From positions 682,001-746,000 of the forward strand of contig CAZXOK010000001.1 in NCBI GenBank assembly GCA_964642175.1: a DNA stretch of 64,000 nt, given 5' to 3'. This document shows positions 1 through 8,751 of this stretch, piece after piece; within the stretch, counting starts at the first letter, position 1, and each line of letters starts with the position of its first letter. The notes beneath the pieces are model-generated. The model did not search any database and was not told the origin of the DNA. It saw only the letters and a list, made by a program, of their open reading frames with translations. This DNA comes from JANQGG01 sp964642175. Lineage in GTDB: Bacteria; Bacteroidota; Chlorobiia; Chlorobiales; Chloroherpetonaceae. A program made the translations under genes and the position numbers.

Positions 1-2136
1 CCCAAGTCCGCTATCATCCCGGGCCTTGATGGCAATACTTTTAAGCAGTTCAATCAGCGTGCGGTGAAAACGGCCCGATAATGTGTTTATAGTGGCCCCT
101 TCTTGCACGGACTGAACCGCTGAGCGGATCATGGGAGAGACCATCATCAGGTGCAAACCATGGTGTTCTTTGATCTCGATATCAAACGGTGAGTGATTCA
201 GCCTGGTGCAGTGCTGCATAAATTCAATGGCTGTTTGGGCTTCGTACCGAATATCGGGTTTGCCGCCACAGATCACCCCGATTGCATCAAATAAGCGGCC
301 TGTACTGCTGGTAAGCGGGCAGTTGATGTCTTTTTGAAGCATCTCCAAAACAGGTTCAGGGTGTATTTCGGTTAGAAAAGCCAGTTCCGGAATATCCTTA
401 CCATACGTGGTATAGAGGTAACCAAGAGACGTGCGCCAGGGGGATTTAATAGCGGCATCGCCGCCCGGCAGGGGCATTGGCTCAAAACAACCATACCGGC
501 GCACTTCATGCTGCGACCCGATCAGGATCTCCCCGCCCCAGATGTTGCCATCAGTGCCATAGCCCGTGCCATCGCAAATGATGCCAATCACCGGATCTTC
601 GAGGTGATGCTCGGCCATGACGGCCGCTAAATGCGCGTGATGGTGTTGCACCCCGAGTGCGGGACCTTGTTGCTCCTGAGCCCAGGTGGTGCTGAGCAGG
701 TTAGGGTGCAGGTCATGCACGATCAACTCGGGCCTGGTTTCAAAGATGCGCTCAAAATGCGTGATGGTTTTCCTGAAGTGCTCGTAAGCTTCCAGGTTTA
801 CCAGGTCGCCAATATGCTGGCTCAGAAACGCTTCCGGGCCTTTGGCCAGGCAGATAGTGTTTTTCAGTTCTGCACCAACGCCCAGCACCGGTGCGCCCTG
901 AGATTTAATGGTGATTGGTTTGGGCACGTACCCCCGGCTGCGGCGCAGAAACCGCATGCTGCCACCAGTATACTGGGTTACCGAATCATCGCAGCGCAGG
1001 TAGATGTCACGGTTATGCATCAGGAAGGCATCGGCGATAGTGCCAAGCCGCTCAAAGGCTTCATCGTTTTCGATGCAGATGGGCTCATCGGAGAGGTTGG
1101 CGCTGGTCATGACCACGGCATCCAGTGCGCCGCTCAACAGCAGGTGATGGAGCGGTGTGTAAGGCAGCATTACGCCCAGTCGGTCGTTTCCGGGGGCTAA
1201 GGCTGGGGCCAGATAGTCGCCGGATTTTTTTAAAAGCACAATGGGTGCCTGCCTGGAACTAAGCAACGCCGCTTCATCAGGATTGATATGGCAAAACTGC
1301 CTGGCATGTTTAAGCGAGGGTACCATAATAGCCAGCGGTTTTTCTTCGCGATGTTTTCGCTGGCGCAAGGTTTTTACAGCTTCTTGGTTTCGGGCATCAC
1401 AGGCCAGATGAAATCCCCCTAATCCTTTTATGGCCAGGATCTTTCCGGATGAAAGCATGTCTATGCTTCTTGCCACAGGATCATCTGTATTGATCATCGA
1501 CCTGTCCCGGCCATGCAACGAGAGCGTCGGCCCGCAATCAGCACAGGCATTGGGCTGGGTGTGGAACCGCCGGTCCATGGGATCGTTGTACTCATGCTCG
1601 CAGCTTGGGCACATCCGGAAGTGCTTCATAGAAGTATATGGCCGGTCGTAGGGAATGCTTTCAATGATCGTATAACGTGGTCCGCAATTGGTGCAGTTGA
1701 TAAACGGGTAGCGATAACGGCGATTAGCCGGATCAAAAAGCTCTTTTTGACAGTCGTGGCACAGAGCCATATCCGGGGAGATTAAGGTGGCCGGGGCAAG
1801 GCCACGATGGCTCGGTCGGATCACAAAATCCTGAGAGCCTTCAATATCTATGTCTGTTTGTTCTATGACCGAAATGTGGCTTAAGGGAGGAGCGTTCTCT
1901 TGAAGATCGCCATAAAATTTCTTTATGTCTTCTTGGGAACCTTCTATTTCAATTTCAACACCCAATTCGTTATTGGTAACAAATCCCCTTAAGTTATACT
2001 TTTTGGCGAGTTGATACACAAAGGGCCGGAATCCGACCCCTTGTACAATGCCTTTTACTAGGACCTGAACGCGTTGCTCCGGGGAAAGAGCATGGTTTAA
2101 GCCCTGGCCAGAGCCTGGGTTTGTGTTTGCAGCCAC
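1..2136 (-). CDS. hypF: Carbamoyltransferase HypF, C-terminus cut by window edge
   Basis: Makes the thiocarbamate on HypE that becomes the CN ligands of the [NiFe]-hydrogenase centre. The minus-strand frame is open from about 2145 to base 1 (712 codons; family about 750-780), so only the last few dozen residues are missing. An acylphosphatase-like start (VKGIVQGVGFRPFVYQL) is followed by HypF zinc-finger sequence (YPFINCTNCG, bases 1681-1720). There is no in-frame ATG. I chose GTG at 2136 because AAGGAG lies 8 nt upstream; this makes hypF overlap hypB by 40 nt. An earlier in-frame GTG at 2145 lacks proper spacing. It is the last gene of the hypA-hypB-hypF run and is probably translationally coupled to hypB. 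The start is inferred; the family is clear. Confidence 0.93.
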   Translation of the reverse strand, partial: MAANTNPGSGQGLNHALSPEQRVQVLVKGIVQGVGFRPFVYQLAKKYNLRGFVTNNELGVEIEIEGSQEDIKKFYGDLQENAPPLSHISVIEQTDIDIEGSQDFVIRPSHRGLAPATLISPDMALCHDCQKELFDPANRRYRYPFINCTNCGPRYTIIESIPYDRPYTSMKHFRMCPSCEHEYNDPMDRRFHTQPNACADCGPTLSLHGRDRSMINTDDPVARSIDMLSSGKILAIKGLGGFHLACDARNQEAVKTLRQRKHREEKPLAIMVPSLKHARQFCHINPDEAALLSSRQAPIVLLKKSGDYLAPALAPGNDRLGVMLPYTPLHHLLLSGALDAVVMTSANLSDEPICIENDEAFERLGTIADAFLMHNRDIYLRCDDSVTQYTGGSMRFLRRSRGYVPKPITIKSQGAPVLGVGAELKNTICLAKGPEAFLSQHIGDLVNLEAYEHFRKTITHFERIFETRPELIVHDLHPNLLSTTWAQEQQGPALGVQHHHAHLAAVMAEHHLEDPVIGIICDGTGYGTDGNIWGGEILIGSQHEVRRYGCFEPMPLPGGDAAIKSPWRTSLGYLYTTYGKDIPELAFLTEIHPEPVLEMLQKDINCPLTSSTGRLFDAIGVICGGKPDIRYEAQTAIEFMQHCTRLNHSPFDIEIKEHHGLHLMMVSPMIRSAVQSVQEGATINTLSGRFHRTLIELLKSIAIKARDDSGLG

Positions 2137-2942
2137 GATGTCCACTCCTTCATACCTTCGCCGGTGCTGGCTGAAAGTTCAAAGAATTTTAAATGATGAT
2201 TAACTTCCAGGGCATAGGCTTTGCATTTTTCAACATCAAAATCTACATGGGGTAGCAGGTCGATTTTATTGATCACGCATACCTGGGAGGCATCGAACAT
2301 GGTGGGGTATTTCTGTGGTTTGTCCTCTCCTTCGGTGACACTGATAACCACTACCTTCATGGCTTCACCCAGATCAAAAAGGGCCGGGCAAACCAGGTTG
2401 CCGACATTTTCGATCATCAGCACGCTCTTTTCTTTCGGATCCAGGCTTTTTACAGCACGGTTGATCATATCGGCATCCAGGTGGCAACCGGTACCGGTAT
2501 TGACCTGCACAACGGGTGCGCCGGTTTGCTCAATGCGCTCGGCATCGCGCATGGTTTGTTGGTCGCCTTCGATCACCGCAAAGGACAGGTTGTTTTTCAG
2601 GTCCGAGATCGTTCGTTCCAAAAGGGTTGTTTTGCCTGAACCGGGTGAGCTGACCAGGTTTAGTGCCAGAATGCCTTTGGCTTCAAAGTATCCCCGGTTT
2701 CGTTCTGCCAGAAGATTATTCTTCTGCAAGACATCCTGTTCTATATCAATCTTTTTGGATGACTGAGAATGGTCGTGATGATGATGATGATCGTGCCCAT
2801 GATCGTGATGGTGATGATCGTGATCATGGGCATGTGTATGATCATGCCCATGAGCATGGGCGTGTTCAGCCTGAGAGGCCTCACCGGGTTTTCTGATGGT
2901 AACAGCGCTATCGGGTTGGCTGCATCCGCAGGTATCGCACAT
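2097..2942 (-). CDS. hypB: Hydrogenase nickel incorporation GTPase HypB, histidine-rich
   Basis: GTPase that stores nickel and, with HypA, delivers it to the hydrogenase large subunit. The N-terminus carries the CxxCGC nickel motif (MCDTCGC). It is followed at about residues 27-58 by a His/Asp-rich stretch with more than 20 histidines. The G domain starts near residue 100 with the P-loop SSPGSGKTTLL and has NKIDLL as the base-recognition motif. The length (281 aa) fits the His-rich HypB type. hypA lies 13 nt upstream and hypF overlaps its 3' end. The histidine tract suggests nickel storage as well as GTPase-driven delivery, as is known for similar HypB proteins. Confidence 0.97.
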   Translation of the reverse strand: MCDTCGCSQPDSAVTIRKPGEASQAEHAHAHGHDHTHAHDHDHHHHDHGHDHHHHHDHSQSSKKIDIEQDVLQKNNLLAERNRGYFEAKGILALNLVSSPGSGKTTLLERTISDLKNNLSFAVIEGDQQTMRDAERIEQTGAPVVQVNTGTGCHLDADMINRAVKSLDPKEKSVLMIENVGNLVCPALFDLGEAMKVVVISVTEGEDKPQKYPTMFDASQVCVINKIDLLPHVDFDVEKCKAYALEVNHHLKFFELSASTGEGMKEWTSWLQTQTQALARA

Positions 2943-2955
2943 ATGAGAACTCCTT

Positions 2956-3297
2956 TTAATCTATGTTAATGGATCTGATTTTAAACTCTTTACCTTGAAC
3001 AACATCTACTTTAAACCCGTTGCAATTTGGGCACCGGGTAAATAAAAAGTCCGGTTTAAACTCATGTTTGCAATCCCCGCATATGGCCAGGGCCTTTACA
3101 GGGTGATAGCTTACCACGGCACCTTCTGCAAGAGTATCGCGGCAGGCAGCTTCCATGCAAAATTCAAGGGCGTGTTGCTCCACGCCGGCCATCTCGCCAA
3201 TCTCCAACTCAATTTCAGTAATTTTTTCAGCCTCTTCCTCGCAGGCTTTGTTGGTGATGATCTCAACAATATTCAAGGCCAGTGACATTTCATGCAT
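2956..3297 (-). CDS. hypA: Hydrogenase maturation nickel metallochaperone HypA
   Basis: Small zinc protein that passes nickel to [NiFe]-hydrogenase with HypB. The mature start MHEMSLALNIVEI gives the N-terminal Met-His-Glu that coordinates nickel in this family. For that reason I place the start at ATG 3297 rather than at the in-frame TTG two codons upstream. Two CxxC pairs (CGDC and CPNC, near residues 73-76 and 89-92) form the zinc site. Length 113 aa is typical. First gene of hypA-hypB-hypF. Its start and that of the divergent secreted LRR gene are 82 bp apart, so both promoters share that gap. Confidence 0.96.
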   Translation of the reverse strand: MHEMSLALNIVEIITNKACEEEAEKITEIELEIGEMAGVEQHALEFCMEAACRDTLAEGAVVSYHPVKALAICGDCKHEFKPDFLFTRCPNCNGFKVDVVQGKEFKIRSINID

Positions 3298-3379
3298 TTT
3301 CAAAAACCAATCTATGATTTCCTTATTATATTAATAAGTAAGTATAAATGCACATTTTTTTAAATAAACCACCCCGATT

Positions 3380-4822
3380 ATGAAAAAACTTCTACTACTT
3401 GCGGCACTTTTTTTCTTTCAATGCCAACACTTTGTTGTTGCTCAAACCGGGACAAATAACAAAGTAGCTTCTGTTTCCGGAAATATTATTTCAATTCCGG
3501 ACTCAAATTTCAGGACAGCGTTAATAAACCACGATATAAATCACAGTACGAGTTACGGCATTACAGATTTTGGAAGTGGTACGGTTAATGTTCCCGATCT
3601 AAGCGTGGTCACTGAATTAAAACTTGCGCCGCTTTCAGGTGATACCAGCAAAATCAGGGATTTAACCGGTATAGGCTCTTTTACAGACCTGGAAAAATTA
3701 TACTGCCACGATAACGAGATAGATTCTTTAGATCTGTCTAATAATACGAAGTTGATTTATCTTGATTGTGTAAAAAGTGATATTAGATATCTGGATGTTA
3801 GCGGGTGTAGTGATCTGGAAGTCATCCGGGCTTATATAAACAACCTTAATACGATAGATGTAAGTCAAAACCCTTATCTCACCTTTTTACATTTTACATT
3901 TAATAATTTGGAGTCTTTGGATGTTTCCCAAAATACCCTTCTGGAAATCTTATATGTGAATTTTAATGATCTGGACACCCTGGATATTTCTCAAAACACT
4001 CAACTGGAGGATATCGATTGTTCCTATAATCCTCTGGATACGTTAGATATTTCCAATAATCCGTTGCTTACCAGGCTGGGTTGCGCCAGTTTAAATTTGG
4101 ATACCATTGATGTAAGCCATTTATCCGACCTGGAGACATTTTTCTGTTATAAAAATAACCTCACCTCGATAGATGTTTCAGCAAATACCAAACTAAGTTC
4201 TTTTGAATGTCAGGAAAACACTCTCACCTCGCTTAATGTATCAGCAAACACTCTACTCAGTTTATTAGATTGTTCAGAAAACTTACTCAGTTCTCTGGAT
4301 CTTAGTAAGAACACCACGTTGGAAGAGTTGAATTGCTATTTTAATGATCTGTTGGTTTTAAATGTGGTCAAAAGCTTAAATCTCACTGATTTGGATTGCC
4401 GTCAAAATGCCGGCGAGGGTGTCGATTTTGATATGGATACCTTGTATGTTCATGAAGATCAAATGATTTCAAACCTGATCATTGACCCCACTACCATCAT
4501 AGATACTTTAGGTAACAGCTCTGTTATGATTGAAACTGTTGAGGGTTTAAAACCAAAAGTCTATAAACTAGATCAAAATTATCCTAATCCGTTTAATCCA
4601 ACCACAACCATTAAAATCTATTTAAAAGAGCTATGTTTTGCTTCTTTAAATGTCTATGATGTATTGGGCAGGCAAGTAGAAATCTTAATGAATGGATATC
4701 AAAGACCCGGCACGTACCAAGTGGTTTTTAACGCTGAGCGATTAAGTAGCGGATTGTATTTTTACAGGCTTCAAATCAATAATGAAAAGGCCATTACCCG
4801 TCCCATGACCTTGCTCAAATAA
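3380..4822 (+). CDS. Secreted leucine-rich-repeat protein with T9SS sorting domain
   Basis: A 480-aa exported protein. Signal peptide at residues 1-21 (MKKLLLLAALFFFQCQ... ending VVAQ). Residues about 75-380 carry roughly a dozen LRR units of about 21 residues built on the pattern LdtLDvSqNtxLexLxcxxN, like the internalin-like LRRs of Bacteroidota. The last 85 residues are a type A T9SS sorting domain with QNYPNPFNPTTTI, VYDVLGRQV and SGLYFYRL, ending MTLLK. It probably sits on the cell surface and binds other proteins or glycans; the ligand is unknown. It is the only T9SS cargo gene in the window that is intact. A strong hairpin terminator follows. Confidence 0.9.
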   Translation: MKKLLLLAALFFFQCQHFVVAQTGTNNKVASVSGNIISIPDSNFRTALINHDINHSTSYGITDFGSGTVNVPDLSVVTELKLAPLSGDTSKIRDLTGIGSFTDLEKLYCHDNEIDSLDLSNNTKLIYLDCVKSDIRYLDVSGCSDLEVIRAYINNLNTIDVSQNPYLTFLHFTFNNLESLDVSQNTLLEILYVNFNDLDTLDISQNTQLEDIDCSYNPLDTLDISNNPLLTRLGCASLNLDTIDVSHLSDLETFFCYKNNLTSIDVSANTKLSSFECQENTLTSLNVSANTLLSLLDCSENLLSSLDLSKNTTLEELNCYFNDLLVLNVVKSLNLTDLDCRQNAGEGVDFDMDTLYVHEDQMISNLIIDPTTIIDTLGNSSVMIETVEGLKPKVYKLDQNYPNPFNPTTTIKIYLKELCFASLNVYDVLGRQVEILMNGYQRPGTYQVVFNAERLSSGLYFYRLQINNEKAITRPMTLLK

Positions 4823-4850
4823 TCCCGGGCGAAAAACATGCTCTCATATC

Positions 4851-4880
4851 AGCCCCGGTTCACCTGACCGGGGCTTCTTT
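4851..4880 (+). terminator. Rho-independent terminator after the LRR gene
   Basis: Nine-base perfect stem AGCCCCGGT / ACCGGGGCT with a 7-nt loop, followed by TCTTT. It lies 29 nt after the LRR stop and insulates the groESL promoter. Confidence 0.75.
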
Positions 4881-4915
4881 ATTTCCATTAAAAGAAGTTC
4901 CGGATAATGTTTAAA

Positions 4916-4942
4916 TTAGCACTCATTACCTAAGAGTGCTAA
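4916..4942 (+). promoter_or_regulatory. CIRCE operator 1 (HrcA site) upstream of groESL
   Basis: A perfect match to the CIRCE consensus: TTAGCACTC, 9 nt, GAGTGCTAA. Known target of the HrcA repressor. It lies just upstream of the -35 element. Confidence 0.96.
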
Positions 4943-4949
4943 AAAGTTC

Positions 4950-4978
4950 TTGTATTTTGTCGTGCTCTTTTGTATAAT
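4950..4978 (+). promoter_or_regulatory. Putative groESL sigma70-type promoter
   Basis: TTGTAT (4950-4955), a 17-nt spacer, and a perfect TATAAT (4973-4978). It sits exactly between the two CIRCE operators, so the transcription start should fall near or in the second one. The -35 is weak (TTG matches only), as expected for a heat-inducible gene. Confidence 0.7.
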
Positions 4979-4987
4979 TCGGGTAAA

Positions 4988-5014
4988 TTAGCACTCTTTT
5001 GTGGCGAGTGCTAA
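4988..5014 (+). promoter_or_regulatory. CIRCE operator 2 (HrcA site) at the groESL transcription start
   Basis: Second perfect TTAGCACTC-N9-GAGTGCTAA. It begins 10 nt after the -10 box, overlapping the expected +1. Its left arm starts 72 bp after the left arm of operator 1. No hrcA gene is in the window. Confidence 0.96.
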
Positions 5015-5084
5015 TAGTTAAGTAATTCTAAGTACTTATTTTAATTGTACTTATATTTTTTAAACCCAAAATCAATATAACGAT

Positions 5085-5372
5085 ATGAATCTCAAACCAT
5101 TAGCAGATCGCGTTATTGTAAAGCCTTCTCCGGCCGAAGAAAAAACAAAAGGTGGACTTTACATTCCCGATACCGGACAGGAAAAACCTCAGCATGGCGA
5201 AGTTGTAGCTGTTGGTCCGGGTAAAACTGCAGATAACGGATCCTTAGTTGCTCCTGAAGTTTCTGTTGGTCAGAAAGTGCTTTATGGTAAATATTCCGGT
5301 ACTGAAGTTACCGTTGAAGGTGAAGATTACCTGATCATGCGTGAATCAGACATTTTTGCCATTCTTGGATAA
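5085..5372 (+). CDS. groES: Co-chaperonin GroES
   Basis: Heptameric lid of the GroEL folding chamber. It is 95 aa, the normal length. It starts MNLKPLADRVIVKP and contains the mobile-loop region EEKTKGGLYIPDTGQEKPQ (residues 18-36) and the conserved VLYGKYSGTEV near the C-terminus. First gene of groES-groEL, 43 nt before groEL, under double CIRCE control, so heat induction through HrcA is expected. Confidence 0.98.
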   Translation: MNLKPLADRVIVKPSPAEEKTKGGLYIPDTGQEKPQHGEVVAVGPGKTADNGSLVAPEVSVGQKVLYGKYSGTEVTVEGEDYLIMRESDIFAILG

Positions 5373-5415
5373 GAACAAAACTAAATTTTAACATATAAAC
5401 TGGAGGTATATAAAC

Positions 5416-7056
5416 ATGCCAGCAAAAGAAATTCATTTTGATGCTGAAGGACGCAGCATGCTAAAAAATGGTGTGGATAAATTAGCCAATGCCGTAAAAG
5501 TTACACTTGGACCGGCAGGACGCAATGTGATTATCGACAAAAAATTCGGTGCACCTACCGTAACCAAAGATGGTGTAACTGTTGCAAAAGAAATTGAGCT
5601 TGAAGATCCTGTTGAAAACATGGGTGCTCAGATGGTTAAAGAAGTAGCTTCCAAAACCAGTGATGTTGCCGGTGACGGTACCACTACCGCTACAGTTTTA
5701 GCCCAGGCTATCTACCGCGAAGGGTTAAAAAACGTGGCTGCCGGTGCAAACCCAATGGATCTGAAGCGTGGTATTGATAAAGGTGTGAGCGCTATTGTAT
5801 CTAACCTGCAAAGCCAGTCTCGTTCTATTTCCGATAAAAAAGAGATCGCACAGGTAGGAACCATCTCTGCTAACAACGATTCTGTGATCGGCGACCTAAT
5901 TGCTGATGCTATGGAAAAAGTTGGTAAAGATGGCGTGATCACCGTTGAAGAAGCCAAAGGTACCGAAACTGAAGTTAAATTGGTTGAAGGTATGCAGTTC
6001 GATCGTGGTTACCTCTCTCCTTACTTCGTTACCAACTCTGAAACCATGGAAGCGGTTTTGGAAGAGCCTTACATCTTAATCCACGATAAGAAAATCAGCA
6101 ACATGAAAGACTTGTTGCCAGTTTTGGAAAAAGTGGCTCAGTCGGGCAAACCAATGCTGATCATTTCAGAAGATATCGAAGGTGAAGCTTTGGCAACCTT
6201 AGTTGTTAATAAGCTGCGCGGTACATTGAGAATCGCTGCGGTTAAAGCTCCAGGCTTTGGTGATCGCAGAAAAGCCATGTTGGAAGATATCGCTATTCTG
6301 ACTGGTGGTACGGTTATTTCTGAAGAAAAAGGCTACAAACTCGAAAATGCTACGGTGGCTTACCTCGGTCAGGCCGGAAGCGTAACCATCGACAAAGACA
6401 ACACCACTATTGTTGAAGGTAAAGGTACTCAGGAAGATATCCAGGCCCGTATCAACGAAATCAAAAATCAGGTTGAAAAAGCCACTTCCGACTACGATAA
6501 AGAAAAACTCCAGGAACGCCTGGCAAAACTCTCTGGTGGTGTAGCTGTTTTAAACATTGGTGCATCCACTGAAGTTGAAATGAAAGAGAAGAAAGCCCGC
6601 GTGGAAGATGCCTTGCATGCTACCCGCGCTGCTGTTCAGGAAGGTATTGTTGCCGGTGGTGGCGTTGCCTTGCTTCGCACAGCTTCTTCACTGGACAATG
6701 TAGAGTGTGAAAACGAAGATCAGAAAACCGGTGTGGAAATTCTTCGCCGTTCTTTGGAAGAACCTCTTCGCCAGATCGTTGCCAACACAGGCACCATTGA
6801 TGGTTCTGTGGTTGTTCAGAAAGTAAAAGAAGGCTCTGATGATTATGGTTTCAACGCTCGTACAGAAGTCTATGAAAACCTGATCTCTGCCGGTGTTATC
6901 GATCCAACCATGGTAACCCGTACAGCTCTTGAAAATGCAGCTTCTGTTAGCGGATTAATGCTGACAACCGAGGCCATTATTTCTGAAAAAGAAGAAGAAG
7001 AAAAAATGCCTCCAATGCCTGCCGGTGCGCCAGGTATGGGTGGCGGCATGTATTAA
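5416..7056 (+). CDS. groEL: 60 kDa chaperonin GroEL
   Basis: ATP-driven folding chaperonin. 546 aa, full length. Contains the nucleotide-binding signature VTLGPAGRNV near residue 29, GDGTTTATVLAQ near residues 86-97, and the flexible Gly/Met tail ending GMGGGMY. The start is preceded by a good ribosome site (GGAGG, about 8 nt before ATG). It shares the CIRCE-controlled transcript with groES, and a strong terminator follows the stop. Confidence 0.99.
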   Translation: MPAKEIHFDAEGRSMLKNGVDKLANAVKVTLGPAGRNVIIDKKFGAPTVTKDGVTVAKEIELEDPVENMGAQMVKEVASKTSDVAGDGTTTATVLAQAIYREGLKNVAAGANPMDLKRGIDKGVSAIVSNLQSQSRSISDKKEIAQVGTISANNDSVIGDLIADAMEKVGKDGVITVEEAKGTETEVKLVEGMQFDRGYLSPYFVTNSETMEAVLEEPYILIHDKKISNMKDLLPVLEKVAQSGKPMLIISEDIEGEALATLVVNKLRGTLRIAAVKAPGFGDRRKAMLEDIAILTGGTVISEEKGYKLENATVAYLGQAGSVTIDKDNTTIVEGKGTQEDIQARINEIKNQVEKATSDYDKEKLQERLAKLSGGVAVLNIGASTEVEMKEKKARVEDALHATRAAVQEGIVAGGGVALLRTASSLDNVECENEDQKTGVEILRRSLEEPLRQIVANTGTIDGSVVVQKVKEGSDDYGFNARTEVYENLISAGVIDPTMVTRTALENAASVSGLMLTTEAIISEKEEEEKMPPMPAGAPGMGGGMY

Positions 7057-7078
7057 TGCCAACTTGCTATGCAGTTAC

Positions 7079-7111
7079 AAGGCCAACCCAAAAAGGTTGG
7101 CCTTTTTTTTT
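7079..7111 (+). terminator. Rho-independent terminator of groESL
   Basis: Ten-base perfect stem AAGGCCAACC / GGTTGGCCTT, 6-nt loop, followed by a run of nine T. Confidence 0.95.
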
Positions 7112-7223
7112 GCCTTTCAAACTCTCTGATTATCGATGTCTTAAGTATTTGGTTTTTTAGGTTTTTACTTATTATTTGTAACTTCTTCAATCCAACGGTT
7201 TATGAACTCAAATTATTAAAACC

Positions 7224-7775
7224 ATGACTTTCAAATTTTCAAGATCGGTCCTCCTCATCACCACACTCAGCGTTTCCGGCATGATGTTCCAGGCTTGCTC
7301 AGGATGTAAAAAAGGAGACGACTCAGATCTCTTAAAACCAGATTCAGCTTCCCAGGTGGGTTTAATGGATAAGTACAACCAGACACTTGCCGAAGGTGAT
7401 CAGGACAAAAGCGGTGTTATTAAGCGTGAGTATGTAAGCGGTCCGGAAGCAGCCGATGAACCAACCGGTACAGAGGCTAAAGCTAATCTGGCAGATCCTT
7501 ACGAAGAAATGGAGCCCGTTCTGGACGACCTGGAAAGAAAGCTTTCACCCGTTATTGACCGGGCTTGGCGTCAGAGGGGTTTAAAAGGGTATATTTCCTT
7601 CGATTTAACAGTTAACCCTGATGGTAAAGTGGTTAAATTTAACCTTAAGCACAGCGATGTTGATAAGCAGACACTGGCTACAGTGAAGGCTATTTCGAGA
7701 AGCACAAAATTTAAACCACACGATCCATCGGCCGGTAATCTATTTACACCACCAATGAAATTTTTATCACCATAG
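7224..7775 (+). CDS. Lipoprotein with TonB/AgmX-like C-terminal domain
   Basis: A 183-aa protein. The hydrophobic N-terminus ends in a Cys (SGMMFQAC, Cys25), suggesting a lipoprotein, although the lipobox is loose. The middle is acidic and low in structure. Residues about 105-183 resemble the TonB-C/AgmX-PglI C-terminal fold: paired Glu/Leu helix, then VNPDGKVVKFNLKHSDV, then a conserved STKFKP. Such domains anchor envelope complexes. No ExbB/ExbD or TonB receptor gene is adjacent, so the partner is unknown. It stands alone between groEL and clpP. Confidence 0.6.
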   Translation: MTFKFSRSVLLITTLSVSGMMFQACSGCKKGDDSDLLKPDSASQVGLMDKYNQTLAEGDQDKSGVIKREYVSGPEAADEPTGTEAKANLADPYEEMEPVLDDLERKLSPVIDRAWRQRGLKGYISFDLTVNPDGKVVKFNLKHSDVDKQTLATVKAISRSTKFKPHDPSAGNLFTPPMKFLSP

Positions 7776-7900
7776 AATCCCTTTGGTTTCTTACCGGGGG
7801 AATTTTCCCTAACGGGAACCTTGCTGTTAACAATTGGTGTTAAAACACCAATCCTTAAATAAAGGATTTTTGGTTTTTACACGATCTAACTTTATGTCTT

Positions 7901-8578
7901 ATGGCAAACATTAATTTTGGCTTTGATCATTACGCACAAAAAAACTTGTACTCACCACAAATTGAAAAAGGTATCAACAACATGTTGGTCCCGATGGTGA
8001 TCGAAACATCCGGACGCGGAGAACGGGCTTTTGATATCTTCTCGCGGCTGCTTCGTGAGCGCATCATCTTTTTTGGTACCCAGGTTGATGATCATACCGC
8101 CAGCCTGATCATGGCTCAAATGATCTTTCTGGAATCTGAAGATCCGGAACGCGATATTTTCATGTACATTAACTCGCCGGGTGGCAGCGTATCTGCCGGT
8201 TTAGGTTTGTACGATACCATGCAGTATATCCGACCAGATGTTTCCACCGTATGTGTGGGTATGGCTGCCAGTATGGGAGCATTCCTCCTGGCATCGGGTG
8301 CAGCAGGAAAGCGTGCTGCCTTACCTCATTCCAGGGTAATGATCCACCAGCCATCGGGTGGCGTACAGGGTCAGGAATCCGATATTGTGATCCAGGCCAA
8401 GGAAATTGAAAATATCCGTCGCTTGCTCGAAGAACTTTTCGCCAAACATACCGGCCAGGAACAGGAAAAGATCCGGGAGGATTCTGAACGCGATCGCTGG
8501 ATGAGCGCGTCTGAATCCAAAGAATACGGTATCATAGACGAGGTCTTCACCAAACGACCGGCAGCCGAGCCTAAATAA
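7901..8578 (+). CDS. clpP: ATP-dependent Clp protease proteolytic subunit ClpP
   Basis: Serine protease ring that degrades proteins fed by ClpX or ClpA. 225 aa. Catalytic triad visible as Ser124 (GMAASMGA), His149 (RVMIHQP) and Asp198 (SERDRWM), all shifted by 26 from the E. coli numbering. The extra length is at the N-terminus, where about 30 residues precede PMVIETSGRGERAFDI. No clpX or tig is adjacent, unlike the common tig-clpP-clpX order. A terminator follows, so it is probably a single-gene transcript. Confidence 0.97.
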   Translation: MANINFGFDHYAQKNLYSPQIEKGINNMLVPMVIETSGRGERAFDIFSRLLRERIIFFGTQVDDHTASLIMAQMIFLESEDPERDIFMYINSPGGSVSAGLGLYDTMQYIRPDVSTVCVGMAASMGAFLLASGAAGKRAALPHSRVMIHQPSGGVQGQESDIVIQAKEIENIRRLLEELFAKHTGQEQEKIREDSERDRWMSASESKEYGIIDEVFTKRPAAEPK

Positions 8579-8596
8579 GCGCTTCAAAACAGATTA

Positions 8597-8633
8597 AAAA
8601 TGCCATTGCCTTTCGTAATGGCATTTTTTTTTT
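8597..8633 (+). terminator. Rho-independent terminator of clpP
   Basis: Stem AAAATGCCATT / AATGGCATTTT with a 9-nt loop, followed by a long T run. Confidence 0.93.
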
Positions 8634-8751
8634 CGATATATTCCGCTAATTATTTTTGATTTTCAGACCCACTATCAGTTTGCTTGAAGAGCAACCGGGG
8701 TTGCTAATTAAAAAAAGCCATTCATAAACGCCTTAAATTTTAGATTTAAAC

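Noticed and set aside
631..1785. Open frames on the plus strand inside hypF
   Set aside because: They are shadows of the hypF frame, which carries the conserved zinc fingers and acylphosphatase sequence.
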